This document shows positions 38,443 through 48,565 of a stretch of 62,476 nt of DNA, one piece after another. How positions within the stretch are numbered: the first letter of the stretch is position 1; the number at the start of each line of letters is the position of its first letter. The stretch comes from Pseudomonas sp. CBZ-4. Lineage in GTDB: Bacteria; Pseudomonadota; Gammaproteobacteria; Pseudomonadales; Pseudomonadaceae. Location: positions 1 through 62,476 of the forward strand of contig NZ_ANNV01000171.1 in NCBI RefSeq assembly GCF_000346755.1, given 5' to 3'. The notes beneath the pieces are model-generated. The model searched no databases and was not told the origin of the DNA. It saw only the letters and a program-made list of their open reading frames with translations. A program made the position numbers and the translations under genes.

Positions 38443-39219
38443 TCAGCGGGTGATGCCGCGGGTCGATGCCTGGATCGAGTCACGGAATATCGCGACTTCC
38501 GGGAACAACGCGGACGGCTCGGCCAGTTCGGCCAGCGCCTGGTCGACCGTCAAGCCCTGGCGGTAAACCACCTTGTAGGCACGGCGCAGGGCGTGGATGG
38601 CTTCTTCGCTGAAACCACGACGGCGCATGCCTTCGAAGTTCATGCTGCGGGCTTCGGCCGGGTTGCCGAACACGGTGACGAACGCCGGAACATCCTTGCC
38701 GATGGCGGTGCCCATGCCGGAAAAGCTGTGGGCGCCGATATGGCAGTACTGATGCACCAGGGTGAAACCGGACAAAATCGCCCAATCGTCAACGTGCACA
38801 TGACCAGCCAACGCCGTGTTGTTGACCAGGATGCAGTGGTTGCCGATCACGCTGTCGTGGCCGATGTGGGCATAGGCCATGACCAGGTTGTGATCACCCA
38901 GCGTAGTCTCGGCACGATCCTGCACGGTGCCACGATGAATGGTCACGCCTTCTCGGATGATGTTGTGATCACCGATTACCAGGCGTGTTTCTTCACCCTT
39001 GTACTTCATGTCCGGGGTGTCTTCACCTACCGAGGAAAACTGGTAGATGCGATTGTGTTTGCCAATACGGGTCGGACCTTTGAGGATCACGTGTGGCCCG
39101 ATGACAGTCCCCTCGCCGATTTCAACACCTGCGCCGATGATCGACCAAGGGCCGACCTCAACGTCGGCGGCCAGCACGGCCGACGGATCGATGATTGCGC
39201 GAGGGTCAATCAAACTCAT
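38443..39219 (-). CDS. lpxA: UDP-N-acetylglucosamine acyltransferase
   Basis: The 258-residue left-handed beta-helix protein carries out the first step of lipid A synthesis, adding a 3-hydroxyacyl chain from ACP. Hexapeptide repeats fill residues 1-190, and the catalytic-histidine region MAYAHIGHDSVIGNHC is present. Its ATG overlaps the fabZ stop (ATGA), supporting the start at 39219 over an upstream reading. Confidence 0.97.
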   Translation of the reverse strand: MSLIDPRAIIDPSAVLAADVEVGPWSIIGAGVEIGEGTVIGPHVILKGPTRIGKHNRIYQFSSVGEDTPDMKYKGEETRLVIGDHNIIREGVTIHRGTVQDRAETTLGDHNLVMAYAHIGHDSVIGNHCILVNNTALAGHVHVDDWAILSGFTLVHQYCHIGAHSFSGMGTAIGKDVPAFVTVFGNPAEARSMNFEGMRRRGFSEEAIHALRRAYKVVYRQGLTVDQALAELAEPSALFPEVAIFRDSIQASTRGITR

Positions 39220-39656
39220 AGTTTGCGTTCCGCACAGATGATCTCGGCAGAGCACACCGGCTTGCCATCCACCGACGCCTGGCACTCGAACTTCCAGATC
39301 TGGCGCTTGCAGCTGATGAACCTGGCTTCCAGGATCAACTGGTCACCCGGGGTGACCGGATTGCGGAAACGCAACTTGTCGGAACCCACGAAATAGTAAA
39401 GCGTGCCGTCGGCAGGCTTGAGGTCGAGCATTTTGAAACCAAGGATACCGGCAGCCTGGGCCATCGCTTCAATGATCAACACACCCGGCATGATTGGATG
39501 CGCGGGAAAGTGACCGTTGAAGAACGGTTCGTTGATGCTGACATTCTTGTAGGCACGAATGCGCTTTTCCTCGACATTGAGGTCCACTACACGGTCCACC
39601 AGCAGGAACGGGTAACGGTGAGGCAGGTATTCGCGAATCTCGTTGATGTCCATCAT
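39216..39656 (-). CDS. fabZ: 3-hydroxyacyl-[ACP] dehydratase FabZ
   Basis: The 146-residue hot-dog-fold dehydratase of fatty-acid elongation has catalytic histidine in FFNGHFPAHPIMPGV and glutamate in VLIIEAMAQA. It competes with LpxA for 3-hydroxyacyl-ACP, and the two genes are translationally coupled here. Confidence 0.97.
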   Translation of the reverse strand: MMDINEIREYLPHRYPFLLVDRVVDLNVEEKRIRAYKNVSINEPFFNGHFPAHPIMPGVLIIEAMAQAAGILGFKMLDLKPADGTLYYFVGSDKLRFRNPVTPGDQLILEARFISCKRQIWKFECQASVDGKPVCSAEIICAERKL

Positions 39657-39764
39657 TTCGGGGGGAAGCCTGTAATAAAGATTGGGGGCGGACTAAAAGC
39701 ACGCCCCGCTAGCAAATCAAGGAGGCAAGTCTAGCGGCTGTGCACACTTGATATGGAAATGGTA

Positions 39765-40820
39765 TCAGCCTTCTGATGAAGCATTACCGCCAGGGGTCAC
39801 TTCACCAACACGCTTTTCCAGCTGTTTGAGACGTCGAGCCATGTCATCCAGATGCCTCAAGCGTGCTGCACTCTTGCGCCATTCAGCTGCGGGCTGCATG
39901 GCCGTACCGGAAGAATAGGCGCCTGGCTCGGTAATCGAGTGGGTCACCATGGTCATGCCGGTGATGAAGACGTTGTCGCAAATCTCGATATGGCCCACCA
40001 GCCCAACGCCACCGGCGAGCATGCAATGCTTGCCGATCTTGGTGCTGCCGGAGATACCGACACAGGCGGCCATGGCGGTGTGATCGCCAATCTGTACGTT
40101 GTGGGCGATCTGGATCTGGTTGTCGAGCTTCACGCCATTGCCGATCACGGTATCGGCCAAGGCCCCGCGATCGACAGCAGTGTTCACGCCAATTTCCACA
40201 TCGTCGCCGATCAACACACCGCCGACCTGGGCGATCTTGTTCCAGATGCCTTTCGAGTTGGCAAAGCCAAAGCCTTCCCCACCGATCACAGCACCCGATT
40301 GAATCACCACACGTTCGCCAATACGCACATCGTGGTAGAGGGTCACGCGAGGAGCCAGCCAACCACCGGCGCCGATTTCGCAGCGTGCACCGATAAAGCA
40401 ATGGGCACCGACCGTGACTCCAGCCGCAATGCGCGCACCGCTCTCGATCACCGCAAAGGCGCCAATGCTGGCCGCAGGATCAACCTGGGCATCATCGGCG
40501 ATGACTGCAGACGGATGGATACCGGCAACAGCCTTGGGTTTCGGGTCAAACAGGTGCGACGCACGCGCGTAAGCCAGGTACGGGTCAGCCACCACCAGCG
40601 CATCCCCGGCAAACCCTTCGGCGTCAGCGGCTTTCAGCAACACGGCTGCGGCTTGGCTGTCGACGAGGTATTTACGGTACTGAGGATTTGCGAGGAAGCT
40701 CAACTGAGCTGGGCCAGCCTCCTGCAAGGTGGCTAGCCCAGTGATTTCCTTCTCCGGGGAGCCGCGCAAGTCGGCCCCCAGGAACTCGGCCAACTCGCCG
40801 AGTTTGATAGTCGCGGTCAT
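39765..40820 (-). CDS. lpxD: UDP-3-O-acylglucosamine N-acyltransferase
   Basis: The 351-residue trimeric beta-helix enzyme adds the N-linked acyl chain in lipid A synthesis. It has an N-terminal uridine-binding domain (residues 1-100), hexapeptide repeats to about residue 310, and a C-terminal helix. It lies three bases after ompH. The 108-base gap to fabZ has an AAGGAGG-like stretch but no clear terminator. Confidence 0.97.
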   Translation of the reverse strand: MTATIKLGELAEFLGADLRGSPEKEITGLATLQEAGPAQLSFLANPQYRKYLVDSQAAAVLLKAADAEGFAGDALVVADPYLAYARASHLFDPKPKAVAGIHPSAVIADDAQVDPAASIGAFAVIESGARIAAGVTVGAHCFIGARCEIGAGGWLAPRVTLYHDVRIGERVVIQSGAVIGGEGFGFANSKGIWNKIAQVGGVLIGDDVEIGVNTAVDRGALADTVIGNGVKLDNQIQIAHNVQIGDHTAMAACVGISGSTKIGKHCMLAGGVGLVGHIEICDNVFITGMTMVTHSITEPGAYSSGTAMQPAAEWRKSAARLRHLDDMARRLKQLEKRVGEVTPGGNASSEG

Positions 40821-40823
40821 GGC

Positions 40824-41327
40824 TTACTTCAGCTGGTTCATGCGCTCGATCACCTGACGGGTGATGTCGTATTGAGGCTTGACGTCGATCACGGCGCCGC
40901 GCTCGAACACCAGGTCAAAGGCACCTTTCTTGATGACTTCTTCCACGGCGCTGTCGAGTTTCGGCTTCAGCTGCTTGAGCATTTCGCGGTCAGCAACAGC
41001 CTTGGCTTCGTTCAGCTCCTTGGATTGGAACTGGTAGTCACGGGCCTTTTGCTTGAATTCAAGCTCCAGACGCTCGCGCTCGCCTTGCTGCATCTTGTCG
41101 CCACCGGCAACCAGACGATCCTGGATGCCCTTGGCGCTGCTTTCCAGGGTCTTGAGCTTGGTCAGTTGCGGACCGAATTTCTTCTCGGCATCCACGGCGT
41201 ACTTCTTGGCCGCATCGGATTCCAGCAGAGCCATCTGATAGTTCAGGACGGCGATTTTCATTTCGGCGAAGGCCGGGGTGGTTACCAGCACGGTGGCCAG
41301 CAGAACCAATTGAGTCAACTTACGCAC
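40824..41327 (-). CDS. ompH: Periplasmic chaperone OmpH/Skp
   Basis: The 167-residue product has a signal peptide (about 1-21, ending PAFA) and a Skp-type core rich in Lys, Glu and Ala with long coiled-coil arms. It holds unfolded outer-membrane proteins on their way to BamA, encoded just upstream. A GTG start at 41327 is supported by AGGAG six bases before it. Confidence 0.95.
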   Translation of the reverse strand: MRKLTQLVLLATVLVTTPAFAEMKIAVLNYQMALLESDAAKKYAVDAEKKFGPQLTKLKTLESSAKGIQDRLVAGGDKMQQGERERLELEFKQKARDYQFQSKELNEAKAVADREMLKQLKPKLDSAVEEVIKKGAFDLVFERGAVIDVKPQYDITRQVIERMNQLK

Positions 41328-41372
41328 GATGTACTCCTACAGAATCCGTTGTCGTTATCTTGGGTCAGACGC

Positions 41373-43760
41373 TTAGAACGTCTGGCCGAGGGAGAATTGG
41401 AAAATCTGGGTTTCAGCGTTATCCGGTTTCTTGATCGGCATGGCCAGAGCAAAGCTCAACGGGCCAAGCGCGGTCACCCAGGTCACACCTACACCGACGG
41501 AGCTCGCCAGGTTGCTCAGGCTCACATCGTTGCACTGGGTATTGGATTTCACGCCGCTTGGGTTGGTGATCTGCTCGCACTTGGAGTCGAACACGTTACC
41601 CACATCCCAGAATACCGAAGTACGCAGGGAGCGCTGATCCTTGACGAATGGCAGCGGGAACAGAATCTCCGCACCACCCTGGATCAACACGTTACCACCG
41701 AACGGCAGCGGGTCGTTGTCAGAGTCAGCCACGGTGCCCTGGTTACCGGTGAATGCTGCACCACGGCTAGGGGTACCGCGCGGGCCCAAGGTGCTGTCCT
41801 TGAAACCACGTACGGAGTTGAAGCCACCCGCATAGTAGTTCTCGTAGAACGGCAGGCCATTGGTCGAACCGTAACCATCGCCATAACCCAACTCTGTGTG
41901 CAGGCGCATGGTGTAGTTGTCGCTCAACGGCTGGAACAGCTGGCCGCGGTAGTCAAGCTTGAAGAATGAAAGGTCGCTGCCCGGCGTAGTGGTTTCCAGA
42001 GTCAGGCTCTGGGAATGGCCACGGGTCGCCAGTACACCTTTGTTCAGGGTCGACTCGGACCAACCGGCAGACGCCTTGAAGTTCAGGAACTTGTCGCCTT
42101 CACGACGGGTGAAGTCGAAGATTTCGTCCACGGTGTACACACCGGTCTTGATCTCATCCTGTTGCGCGGTCAGGCCGAAGGTCAGACGCGAGGTCTCACT
42201 GATCGGGTAACCAATGTTCACGCCAGCACCCAGGCTGTCGATCGCATAGCTTGCAACGTCAACGTCAAGGTCTTTGTAGTCGGTGGTGCGATAGAAGGCG
42301 TTGTAGCCCAGGCTCACGCCATCAGCAGTCCAGTAGGGGTCGACATAACCGAAGTTATAGCGGCTCTGGTATTCGCTGCGGGTCAGGCCGACGGAAACCT
42401 TGTTACCGGTACCGAGGAAGTTGTTCTGGGTAATCGAACCACCGAGGATCAGGCCGGCACTTTGTGCGAAGCCGACGCTGGCGGTGATCGAACCCGACGC
42501 TTGTTCTTCTACGGCGTAGTTCACGTCAACCTGGTCATCCACACCCGGTACGGCCGGGGTTTCGACGTTCACTTCCTTGAAGAAGCCCAGGCGCTCAAGA
42601 CGGGTCTTGGACTGGTCGATCAGGTAGGTCGAAGCCCAGCCACCTTCCATCTGGCGCATTTCACGACGCAGCACTTCGTCCGCAGACTTGGTGTTGCCAC
42701 GGAAGTTGATGCGGTTTACATAGGCACGCTTGCCTGGGTCGACGACAAAGGTGATGTCCACGGTGTGGTCATCATCGTGCGGCGTCGGCACGCCGTTGAC
42801 GTTGGCGAAGGTATAGCCTTCGTTACCCAGGCGACGGGTGATCAGCTCGGAGGTGGTGGTCATCAGCTTGCGCGAGAACACCTGGTCCTTCTGCACCAGC
42901 AGCAGGGCCTTGACCTGGTCTTCAGGAACCTTGAGGTCACCGCTGAGCTTCACGTCACGAACCTTGTACTTCTCGCCTTCGTTGACGTTGACGGTGATGT
43001 AGACGTGTTTCTTGTCCGGGGTGATGGACACCTGGGTGGAGGCAATATCCATGTTGATATAGCCACGGTCCAGGTAGTAGGAACGCAGGCGCTCCAGGTC
43101 ACCGGAGAGTTTTTCACGGGCGTACTTGTCGTCGTTCTTGAAGAACGACAACCAGTTGGTGGTCTTCAGCTCGAACAGATCGATCAGGTCGTCATCAGCG
43201 AACTTGGTGTTGCCCACCACGTTGATGTGCTGAATGGCCGCCACGGTGCCTTCGTTGATGTTGACCTTGAGGCCGACACGGTTACGAGGCTGTGGGATCA
43301 CTTCGGTTTCCACGGACGCCGAGTAGCGGCCCTGGGCAACGTACTGGCGTTGCAGTTCGTTACGCACACCTTCAAGGGTGGCGCGCTGGAAGATCTCGCC
43401 CTCGGCCAGGCCGGATTGCTTGAGACCCTTCATCAGGTCTTCAGTAGAGATCGCCTTGTTGCCTTCGATCTCGATACTGGCGACGGAAGGTCGCTCAACC
43501 ACGGTGATGACCAGGACGTTGCCTTCGCGACCCAGTTGGATATCTTGAAAGAAACCGGTTTTGAACAGCGCACGAGTGGATTCCACCAGGCGACGATCAT
43601 CAGCCTGTTCCCCGACGTTCAACGGCAGCGCACCAAAGACGCTACCCGCGGAAACCCGCTGGAGGCCGTTGACGCGAATATCGGAGATGGTGAAGGACTC
43701 GGCGTGAACTTCGGCGATCATCAATACGGTGAGAACCGCAGTTAGCAGCAGACGTTTCAT
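41373..43760 (-). CDS. bamA: Outer membrane protein assembly factor BamA
   Basis: The 795-residue Omp85 protein has a signal peptide (residues 1-20), five POTRA domains to about residue 420, and a 16-strand barrel ending in the aromatic C-terminal signature FQFSLGQTF. It inserts beta-barrel proteins into the outer membrane. A terminator-like hairpin separates it from rseP. Confidence 0.97.
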   Translation of the reverse strand: MKRLLLTAVLTVLMIAEVHAESFTISDIRVNGLQRVSAGSVFGALPLNVGEQADDRRLVESTRALFKTGFFQDIQLGREGNVLVITVVERPSVASIEIEGNKAISTEDLMKGLKQSGLAEGEIFQRATLEGVRNELQRQYVAQGRYSASVETEVIPQPRNRVGLKVNINEGTVAAIQHINVVGNTKFADDDLIDLFELKTTNWLSFFKNDDKYAREKLSGDLERLRSYYLDRGYINMDIASTQVSITPDKKHVYITVNVNEGEKYKVRDVKLSGDLKVPEDQVKALLLVQKDQVFSRKLMTTTSELITRRLGNEGYTFANVNGVPTPHDDDHTVDITFVVDPGKRAYVNRINFRGNTKSADEVLRREMRQMEGGWASTYLIDQSKTRLERLGFFKEVNVETPAVPGVDDQVDVNYAVEEQASGSITASVGFAQSAGLILGGSITQNNFLGTGNKVSVGLTRSEYQSRYNFGYVDPYWTADGVSLGYNAFYRTTDYKDLDVDVASYAIDSLGAGVNIGYPISETSRLTFGLTAQQDEIKTGVYTVDEIFDFTRREGDKFLNFKASAGWSESTLNKGVLATRGHSQSLTLETTTPGSDLSFFKLDYRGQLFQPLSDNYTMRLHTELGYGDGYGSTNGLPFYENYYAGGFNSVRGFKDSTLGPRGTPSRGAAFTGNQGTVADSDNDPLPFGGNVLIQGGAEILFPLPFVKDQRSLRTSVFWDVGNVFDSKCEQITNPSGVKSNTQCNDVSLSNLASSVGVGVTWVTALGPLSFALAMPIKKPDNAETQIFQFSLGQTF

Positions 43761-43784
43761 GAAGTCCTTTCTTATTCCAACTGG

Positions 43785-43814
43785 CAATAAACAAACTGCC
43801 GCAAAATGCGGCAG
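43785..43814 (-). terminator. Terminator-like hairpin between rseP and bamA
   Basis: A perfect eight-base stem (CTGCCGCA / TGCGGCAG) with a three-base loop is followed on the minus strand by TTTGTTTATTG. It begins about 20 bases after the rseP stop. Confidence 0.6.
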
Positions 43815-43834
43815 ATTCGCAATTCAGCGAAGCG

Positions 43835-45187
43835 TTACAGACGTCCCAGATCGTTGACCAGAGCTAACAACATCACTCCGACCACCAAACTGATACCGAT
43901 CTGTATCCCCCAACCCTGCACCCGATCCGACAAGGGGCGACCACGCACCCACTCGACCAGATAAAACAACAGATGCCCCCCATCCAATACTGGAATGGGC
44001 AGCAAATTCAGAACACCCAGGCTAATACTCAGATAAGCCAGGAAATTCAGGAAATCTGCGACACCCGACTGGGCAGAAGCGCCCGCCACTTTAGCAATGG
44101 TTATCGGTCCACTCAAGTTTTTTACCGAGAGCTCGCCGAACAACATTTTCTTAAGGGATTCGAGGGTCAGTACACTCATGGTCCAGGTACGTTTCGCACC
44201 CTCGCCAATCGCCTCCAAAGGCCCGAAACTGACCTCGCGCAGCATGGAGGGTGGCCACTCCGGACTCTTCACCCCGGCACCGAGGTAGCCCCCGGCTGCC
44301 TTGGCCTCCCCACGCAACGACAGGGTCACGGGGACGTCGATTTGAGCACCTTCGCGCTCGACTTTCAGCACAATTTTGGTATCAGGACGTACACGCACCA
44401 GGTCGACCACTTGCTGCCAGTCGCCCAGCGCCTGGCCGTCCAGGGCCAACAGGCGATCACCGGTTTTCAGCCCGGCAGCCTGGGCCGGACCTTTCGGATC
44501 CAGCTCGGCGAGCACTGGCGGCAAGCTCGGACGCCAGATGCGAATACCCAGGGACTTGATCGGATCAGGCTCATCGGCGCCCTGCAACCAGCGATCCAGC
44601 ACCAGTTCACGCGGGGTCTCGGCCGTGGAATCCTGCTCGCGCACCACCACCTTGACGGTACCGCTCTCGCCAAGACGTCGCACCAGCTGCAGGTTGACCG
44701 CGCCCCAACCGGTGGTCGGCTCGCCATCAATCGCAACAATTTCCTGGCCAGCGGCCAACCCAGCCTTGGCGGCAATGCTATCGGCTTCGACCGCGCCGAT
44801 GACCGGGCGCACCTGCTCGCTGCCGAGCATGGCCAAGACCCAGAAAAAAAACATCGCCAACAGAAAGTTGGCGATCGGCCCGGCAGCAACGATGGCGATT
44901 CGCTGACGAACGGTCTTGCGATTGAAGGATTGGTCCAACTGATCGGCCGGCACTTCGCCTTCACGCTCATCGAGCATCTTGACGTAGCCACCCAACGGGA
45001 TCGCCGCGATCACGAATTCGGTACCCTGGCGGTCGTGCCAGCGCAGCAACGGCATGCCGAAACCGACGGAAAAGCGCAGTACCTTGACGCCGCAACGACG
45101 CGCGACCCAGAAATGGCCGAATTCGTGGAAGGTAACCAGCACACCCAGAGCAACCAGGGTGCCGACAATCATGTAGAGCGCACTCAT
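43835..45187 (-). CDS. rseP: RIP metalloprotease RseP (site-2 protease; MucP homologue)
   Basis: The 450-residue polytopic intramembrane zinc protease has HEFGH (H21, H25) in the first helix, two periplasmic PDZ domains (about residues 115-290), and the third ligand in the LDGGH motif near residue 400. It cuts the anti-sigma factor (MucA/RseA type) after the site-1 cut, releasing the envelope-stress sigma factor. Confidence 0.97.
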   Translation of the reverse strand: MSALYMIVGTLVALGVLVTFHEFGHFWVARRCGVKVLRFSVGFGMPLLRWHDRQGTEFVIAAIPLGGYVKMLDEREGEVPADQLDQSFNRKTVRQRIAIVAAGPIANFLLAMFFFWVLAMLGSEQVRPVIGAVEADSIAAKAGLAAGQEIVAIDGEPTTGWGAVNLQLVRRLGESGTVKVVVREQDSTAETPRELVLDRWLQGADEPDPIKSLGIRIWRPSLPPVLAELDPKGPAQAAGLKTGDRLLALDGQALGDWQQVVDLVRVRPDTKIVLKVEREGAQIDVPVTLSLRGEAKAAGGYLGAGVKSPEWPPSMLREVSFGPLEAIGEGAKRTWTMSVLTLESLKKMLFGELSVKNLSGPITIAKVAGASAQSGVADFLNFLAYLSISLGVLNLLPIPVLDGGHLLFYLVEWVRGRPLSDRVQGWGIQIGISLVVGVMLLALVNDLGRL

Positions 45188-45240
45188 CTAATTTCTCCGC
45201 ATTCCAATCCAGTGCCTGAAGGCTCAAGCGAGCCCACAGG

Positions 45241-46431
45241 CTAACGCGCGTTGCGGTTCAACCATTGCTCGGCCAGGGCCCGGGCCTTTGTATCGGCCTC
45301 GAACACTGCCGCCAAATCATTTACCGCGACCACAGGCTCAAGGCCCAGGACGTCCTCGATGATACTCGCGATCTGCGGAAAGCGGATGCGCCCGTCGAGA
45401 AACGCCGCCACCGCCACTTCATTTGCCGCATTGAGCATCGCCGGCGCACTGTTGCCTGCTTCTGCCGCTTGCCGCGCAAGGCGCAGGCAGGGAAACCGCT
45501 GCTCGTCCGGTGCCTCGAAGTCCAGGCGGGCAATGGCAAACAGGTCCAACGGCGCCACGCCAGAATCGATCCGCTCAGGCCAGGCCAGGGCGTTGGCGAT
45601 CGGCGTGCGCATATCGGGGTTGCCCAACTGCGCCAAGACCGATCCATCCACATAGTCGACAAGGGAATGAATCACACTTTGGGGGTGAATCACCACCTCG
45701 ACTTGATCGGGCCGTGCATCGAACAGCCAGCACGCCTCGATCAGCTCCAGGCCTTTATTCATCATGCTCGCCGAATCCACGGAGATCTTGCGCCCCATGG
45801 ACCAGTTTGGATGGGCACACGCCTGGTCAGGCGATACGTGCTCCAGCTCGGCCAATGGAGTCTGCCGAAACGGACCACCGGACGCCGTCAGAAGAATCCG
45901 GCGTACACCCACCTGGCTCAAGCCTCGGGCAAAATCACCCGGCATGCACTGGAAGATCGCATTGTGCTCGCTGTCGAGCGGCAACAACACGGCGCCGCTC
46001 TTGCGCACCGCCTGCATAAAGAGGGTGCCGGACATCACCAGCGCCTCTTTATTGGCCAGCAGAATCTTCTTGCCCGCATCGACAGCCGCCAGGGTCGGGC
46101 GCAGGCCCGCAGCACCGACAATGGCCGCCACGACGGTATCCACCTCGGCATCCGCCGAGACCTGGCACAAGCCCTCCTCGCCCACCAGCACCTGGGTCGC
46201 CAGGCCCGCAGCCCGCAGGTCATCCTGCAAGCCTCGGGCAACACCGGCTTCAGGCACCACGGCAAAGCGTGGCGAATGGCGCACACACAGGGCCAGCAAC
46301 TCGCTCAGGCGCGAGTAGCCGGTCAAGGCAAACACTTGATAGCGCTCAGGATGACGGGCGATCACATCCAGGGTGCTCAGGCCGACCGAGCCGGTAGCGC
46401 CCAGCACGGTCACTTGCTGCAGGCGGCTCAC
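45241..46431 (-). CDS. dxr: 1-deoxy-D-xylulose 5-phosphate reductoisomerase
   Basis: The 396-residue NADPH enzyme is the first committed step of the MEP isoprenoid pathway. It has the nucleotide fold GATGSVGLSTL, the substrate loop SASGGPFR and the metal-binding DSEHNAIFQ. I choose the GTG at 46431: it overlaps the cdsA stop (GTGA) and gives 396 residues, the length of Pseudomonas Dxr. An upstream ATG at 46446 would add five unconserved residues. Confidence 0.96.
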   Translation of the reverse strand: MSRLQQVTVLGATGSVGLSTLDVIARHPERYQVFALTGYSRLSELLALCVRHSPRFAVVPEAGVARGLQDDLRAAGLATQVLVGEEGLCQVSADAEVDTVVAAIVGAAGLRPTLAAVDAGKKILLANKEALVMSGTLFMQAVRKSGAVLLPLDSEHNAIFQCMPGDFARGLSQVGVRRILLTASGGPFRQTPLAELEHVSPDQACAHPNWSMGRKISVDSASMMNKGLELIEACWLFDARPDQVEVVIHPQSVIHSLVDYVDGSVLAQLGNPDMRTPIANALAWPERIDSGVAPLDLFAIARLDFEAPDEQRFPCLRLARQAAEAGNSAPAMLNAANEVAVAAFLDGRIRFPQIASIIEDVLGLEPVVAVNDLAAVFEADTKARALAEQWLNRNAR

Positions 46432-47234
46432 GAGGCGATCATCCACAACAGCACGGCAAAGATCGGAATCGCAGCCGTGAGGCTGTCGATGCGGTCCAGC
46501 ACGCCGCCGTGACCCGGCAGCAGGTTGCTGCTGTCCTTGATCCCGGCCTGGCGCTTGAACATGCTTTCGGTGAGGTCACCCACCACCGAGATAAATACGA
46601 CGATGGCCGTGCCCAGCAAGCCGAGGAAAATCTCCTTCACCGACCAGTCGCGCACCACACCGACAACCAGCGTGATCACCAACGTCAACGCCAGGCCGCC
46701 ATACACACCTTCCCAGCTCTTGCCCGGGCTGACAGCCGGCGCCAGCTTGCGCTTGCCGAACGCCCGACCGGAGAAGTAGGCGCCGATATCAGCGCCCCAC
46801 ACCAACACCATCACGGCCAGGATCAACTCGTTACCGATGGGATAACGCTTGATCTCCACCAGCCCTTGCCAAGCCGGCAACAGGATCAACAAGCCAATCA
46901 CCAGCTTGCAGGCAACGCTGGACCACTGGCTGCTGGTACGCGGAAAGGTCAGCACCAGGAAGGTTGCCAACGCCCACCACAACACCGCCGCACCCAGTAC
47001 CCAGGGCGCGATATCCGGCAGGATGTACATCAGGAACAACAACAGCGCCACGACAGCGGCGTACGCCACGCGCGGCAACTGGCTGGTGAAGCCCGCCAGG
47101 CGCGCCCACTCCCACGCCCCGAGGGTCACGACCAGGCCGATAAACAGCGCAAAGCTGGAACCGTCGAGCAGGAAAAACCCACACAGGGCAATCGGCAGCA
47201 GGATCAGTGCCGTGATGATTCGTTGTTTAAGCAT
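46428..47234 (-). CDS. cdsA: Phosphatidate cytidylyltransferase
   Basis: The 268-residue polytopic membrane enzyme makes CDP-diacylglycerol from CTP and phosphatidic acid. Several hydrophobic helices are followed by the family signature near the C-terminus (SNLLPGHGGVLDRIDS). It abuts uppS and overlaps dxr. Confidence 0.96.
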   Translation of the reverse strand: MLKQRIITALILLPIALCGFFLLDGSSFALFIGLVVTLGAWEWARLAGFTSQLPRVAYAAVVALLLFLMYILPDIAPWVLGAAVLWWALATFLVLTFPRTSSQWSSVACKLVIGLLILLPAWQGLVEIKRYPIGNELILAVMVLVWGADIGAYFSGRAFGKRKLAPAVSPGKSWEGVYGGLALTLVITLVVGVVRDWSVKEIFLGLLGTAIVVFISVVGDLTESMFKRQAGIKDSSNLLPGHGGVLDRIDSLTAAIPIFAVLLWMIAS

Positions 47235-47990
47235 TTAAACCCGGGCTCCAGCTTCGATCTGCTCACTTGTTTTACCAAAGCGACGCTGACGGGAAGCGAA
47301 ATCAGCCAGCGCATTGCGCATGGCATCGTGTTTGAAGTCCGGCCAGAACAGGTCGGAGAAGTACAGCTCGGTGTAAGCCAGCTGCCACAACAGGAAATTA
47401 CTGATGCGGTGCTCGCCACCGGTGCGGATGCACAGGTCCGGCAACGGCAGATCACCGGTCACCAGGCAGGTTTGCAACAATTCGGGCGTGATGTCGTCCG
47501 GTCGCAGATGACCGGCCTGCACTTCGCGGGCAAGCCGCTGTGCCGCCTGGGCAATGTCCCACTGGCCGCCGTAATTGGCCGCGATCTGCAACACAAAACG
47601 GTTGGCACCTGCGGTAATGGCCTCAGCCTCGCGCATGGCCGCCTGCAACTCTGGATGGAACCGTGAACGGTCACCGATGATACGCAGGCTGATATTGTTG
47701 TCGTTGAGGCGCTTGGCCTCACGACGCAAGGCCTTGAAGAACAGATCCATCAAGGCGCTGACTTCTTCGGCAGGGCGCTGCCAGTTTTCACTGGAGAAGG
47801 CAAAGAGGGTCAGCACCTCGACCTTGGCCTCGGCGCACACCTCGATCACAGCCCGCACCGCATCGACACCCGCTTTATGCCCGGCAACACCCGGCATAAA
47901 GCGTTTCTTCGCCCAGCGATTATTCCCATCCATGATGATCGCGACATGGCGCGGCACCACAGAGGGTACAGTCTGCTTGGTCTTTTCCAT
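47235..47990 (-). CDS. uppS: Undecaprenyl diphosphate synthase
   Basis: The 251-residue cis-prenyltransferase makes C55-PP, the lipid carrier for peptidoglycan and LPS glycans. It has the catalytic-aspartate motif IIMDGNNRWAK (D21) and C-terminal RTGGEHRISNFLLWQ. It follows frr by 17 bases. Confidence 0.97.
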   Translation of the reverse strand: MEKTKQTVPSVVPRHVAIIMDGNNRWAKKRFMPGVAGHKAGVDAVRAVIEVCAEAKVEVLTLFAFSSENWQRPAEEVSALMDLFFKALRREAKRLNDNNISLRIIGDRSRFHPELQAAMREAEAITAGANRFVLQIAANYGGQWDIAQAAQRLAREVQAGHLRPDDITPELLQTCLVTGDLPLPDLCIRTGGEHRISNFLLWQLAYTELYFSDLFWPDFKHDAMRNALADFASRQRRFGKTSEQIEAGARV

Positions 47991-48007
47991 GAAGGCGTCC
48001 TGACCCC

Positions 48008-48565
48008 TTATACGGCCATCAGGTCCTTTTCTTTTTCCTCGGTGGCCTTGGTGATCTGGGCCTCGGCATCTTTGGTCAGCTTGTCGATATCGGCGACGGC
48101 ACGGCGCTCTTCGTCTTCGCTGATTTCCTTGTCCTTGACCAGCTTCTTCAGGTCACCCAGCGCATCGCGACGGATGTTGCGAACAGCAACACGTGCGTCT
48201 TCAGCGGCACTGCGCGCCTGCTTGGTGAAGCCCTTGCGGGTTTCTTCGGTCAGGGCCGGCATGGAGATCAGCAGCAACTCGCCCAGGTTGGTCGGGTTGA
48301 GGTTCAGGCCGGCACTCTGGATGGCCTTGTCGACCGCGGCGAGCATGTTGCGCTCGAAGGCTACGACTTGCAGGGTGCGCGAATCTTTTACGGTGATGTT
48401 GGCGACCTGGGTGATGGAGGTATCTGTACCGTAGTACGGCACCATCACGCTGCCCAGGATGCTTGGGTGGGCCTTGCCTGTACGGATCTGACCAAATGCA
48501 TGGTTCAGGGAGTCCAGGGATTTCTGCATACGCTCTTGAGCGTCTTTCTTGATTTCGTTGATCAT
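48008..48565 (-). CDS. frr: Ribosome recycling factor
   Basis: The 185-residue two-domain protein splits post-termination ribosomes with EF-G. Helical arms contain the conserved FGQIRTGKAHPSIL, and the central domain follows. Its ATG overlaps the pyrH stop (ATGA). Confidence 0.97.
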   Translation of the reverse strand: MINEIKKDAQERMQKSLDSLNHAFGQIRTGKAHPSILGSVMVPYYGTDTSITQVANITVKDSRTLQVVAFERNMLAAVDKAIQSAGLNLNPTNLGELLLISMPALTEETRKGFTKQARSAAEDARVAVRNIRRDALGDLKKLVKDKEISEDEERRAVADIDKLTKDAEAQITKATEEKEKDLMAV

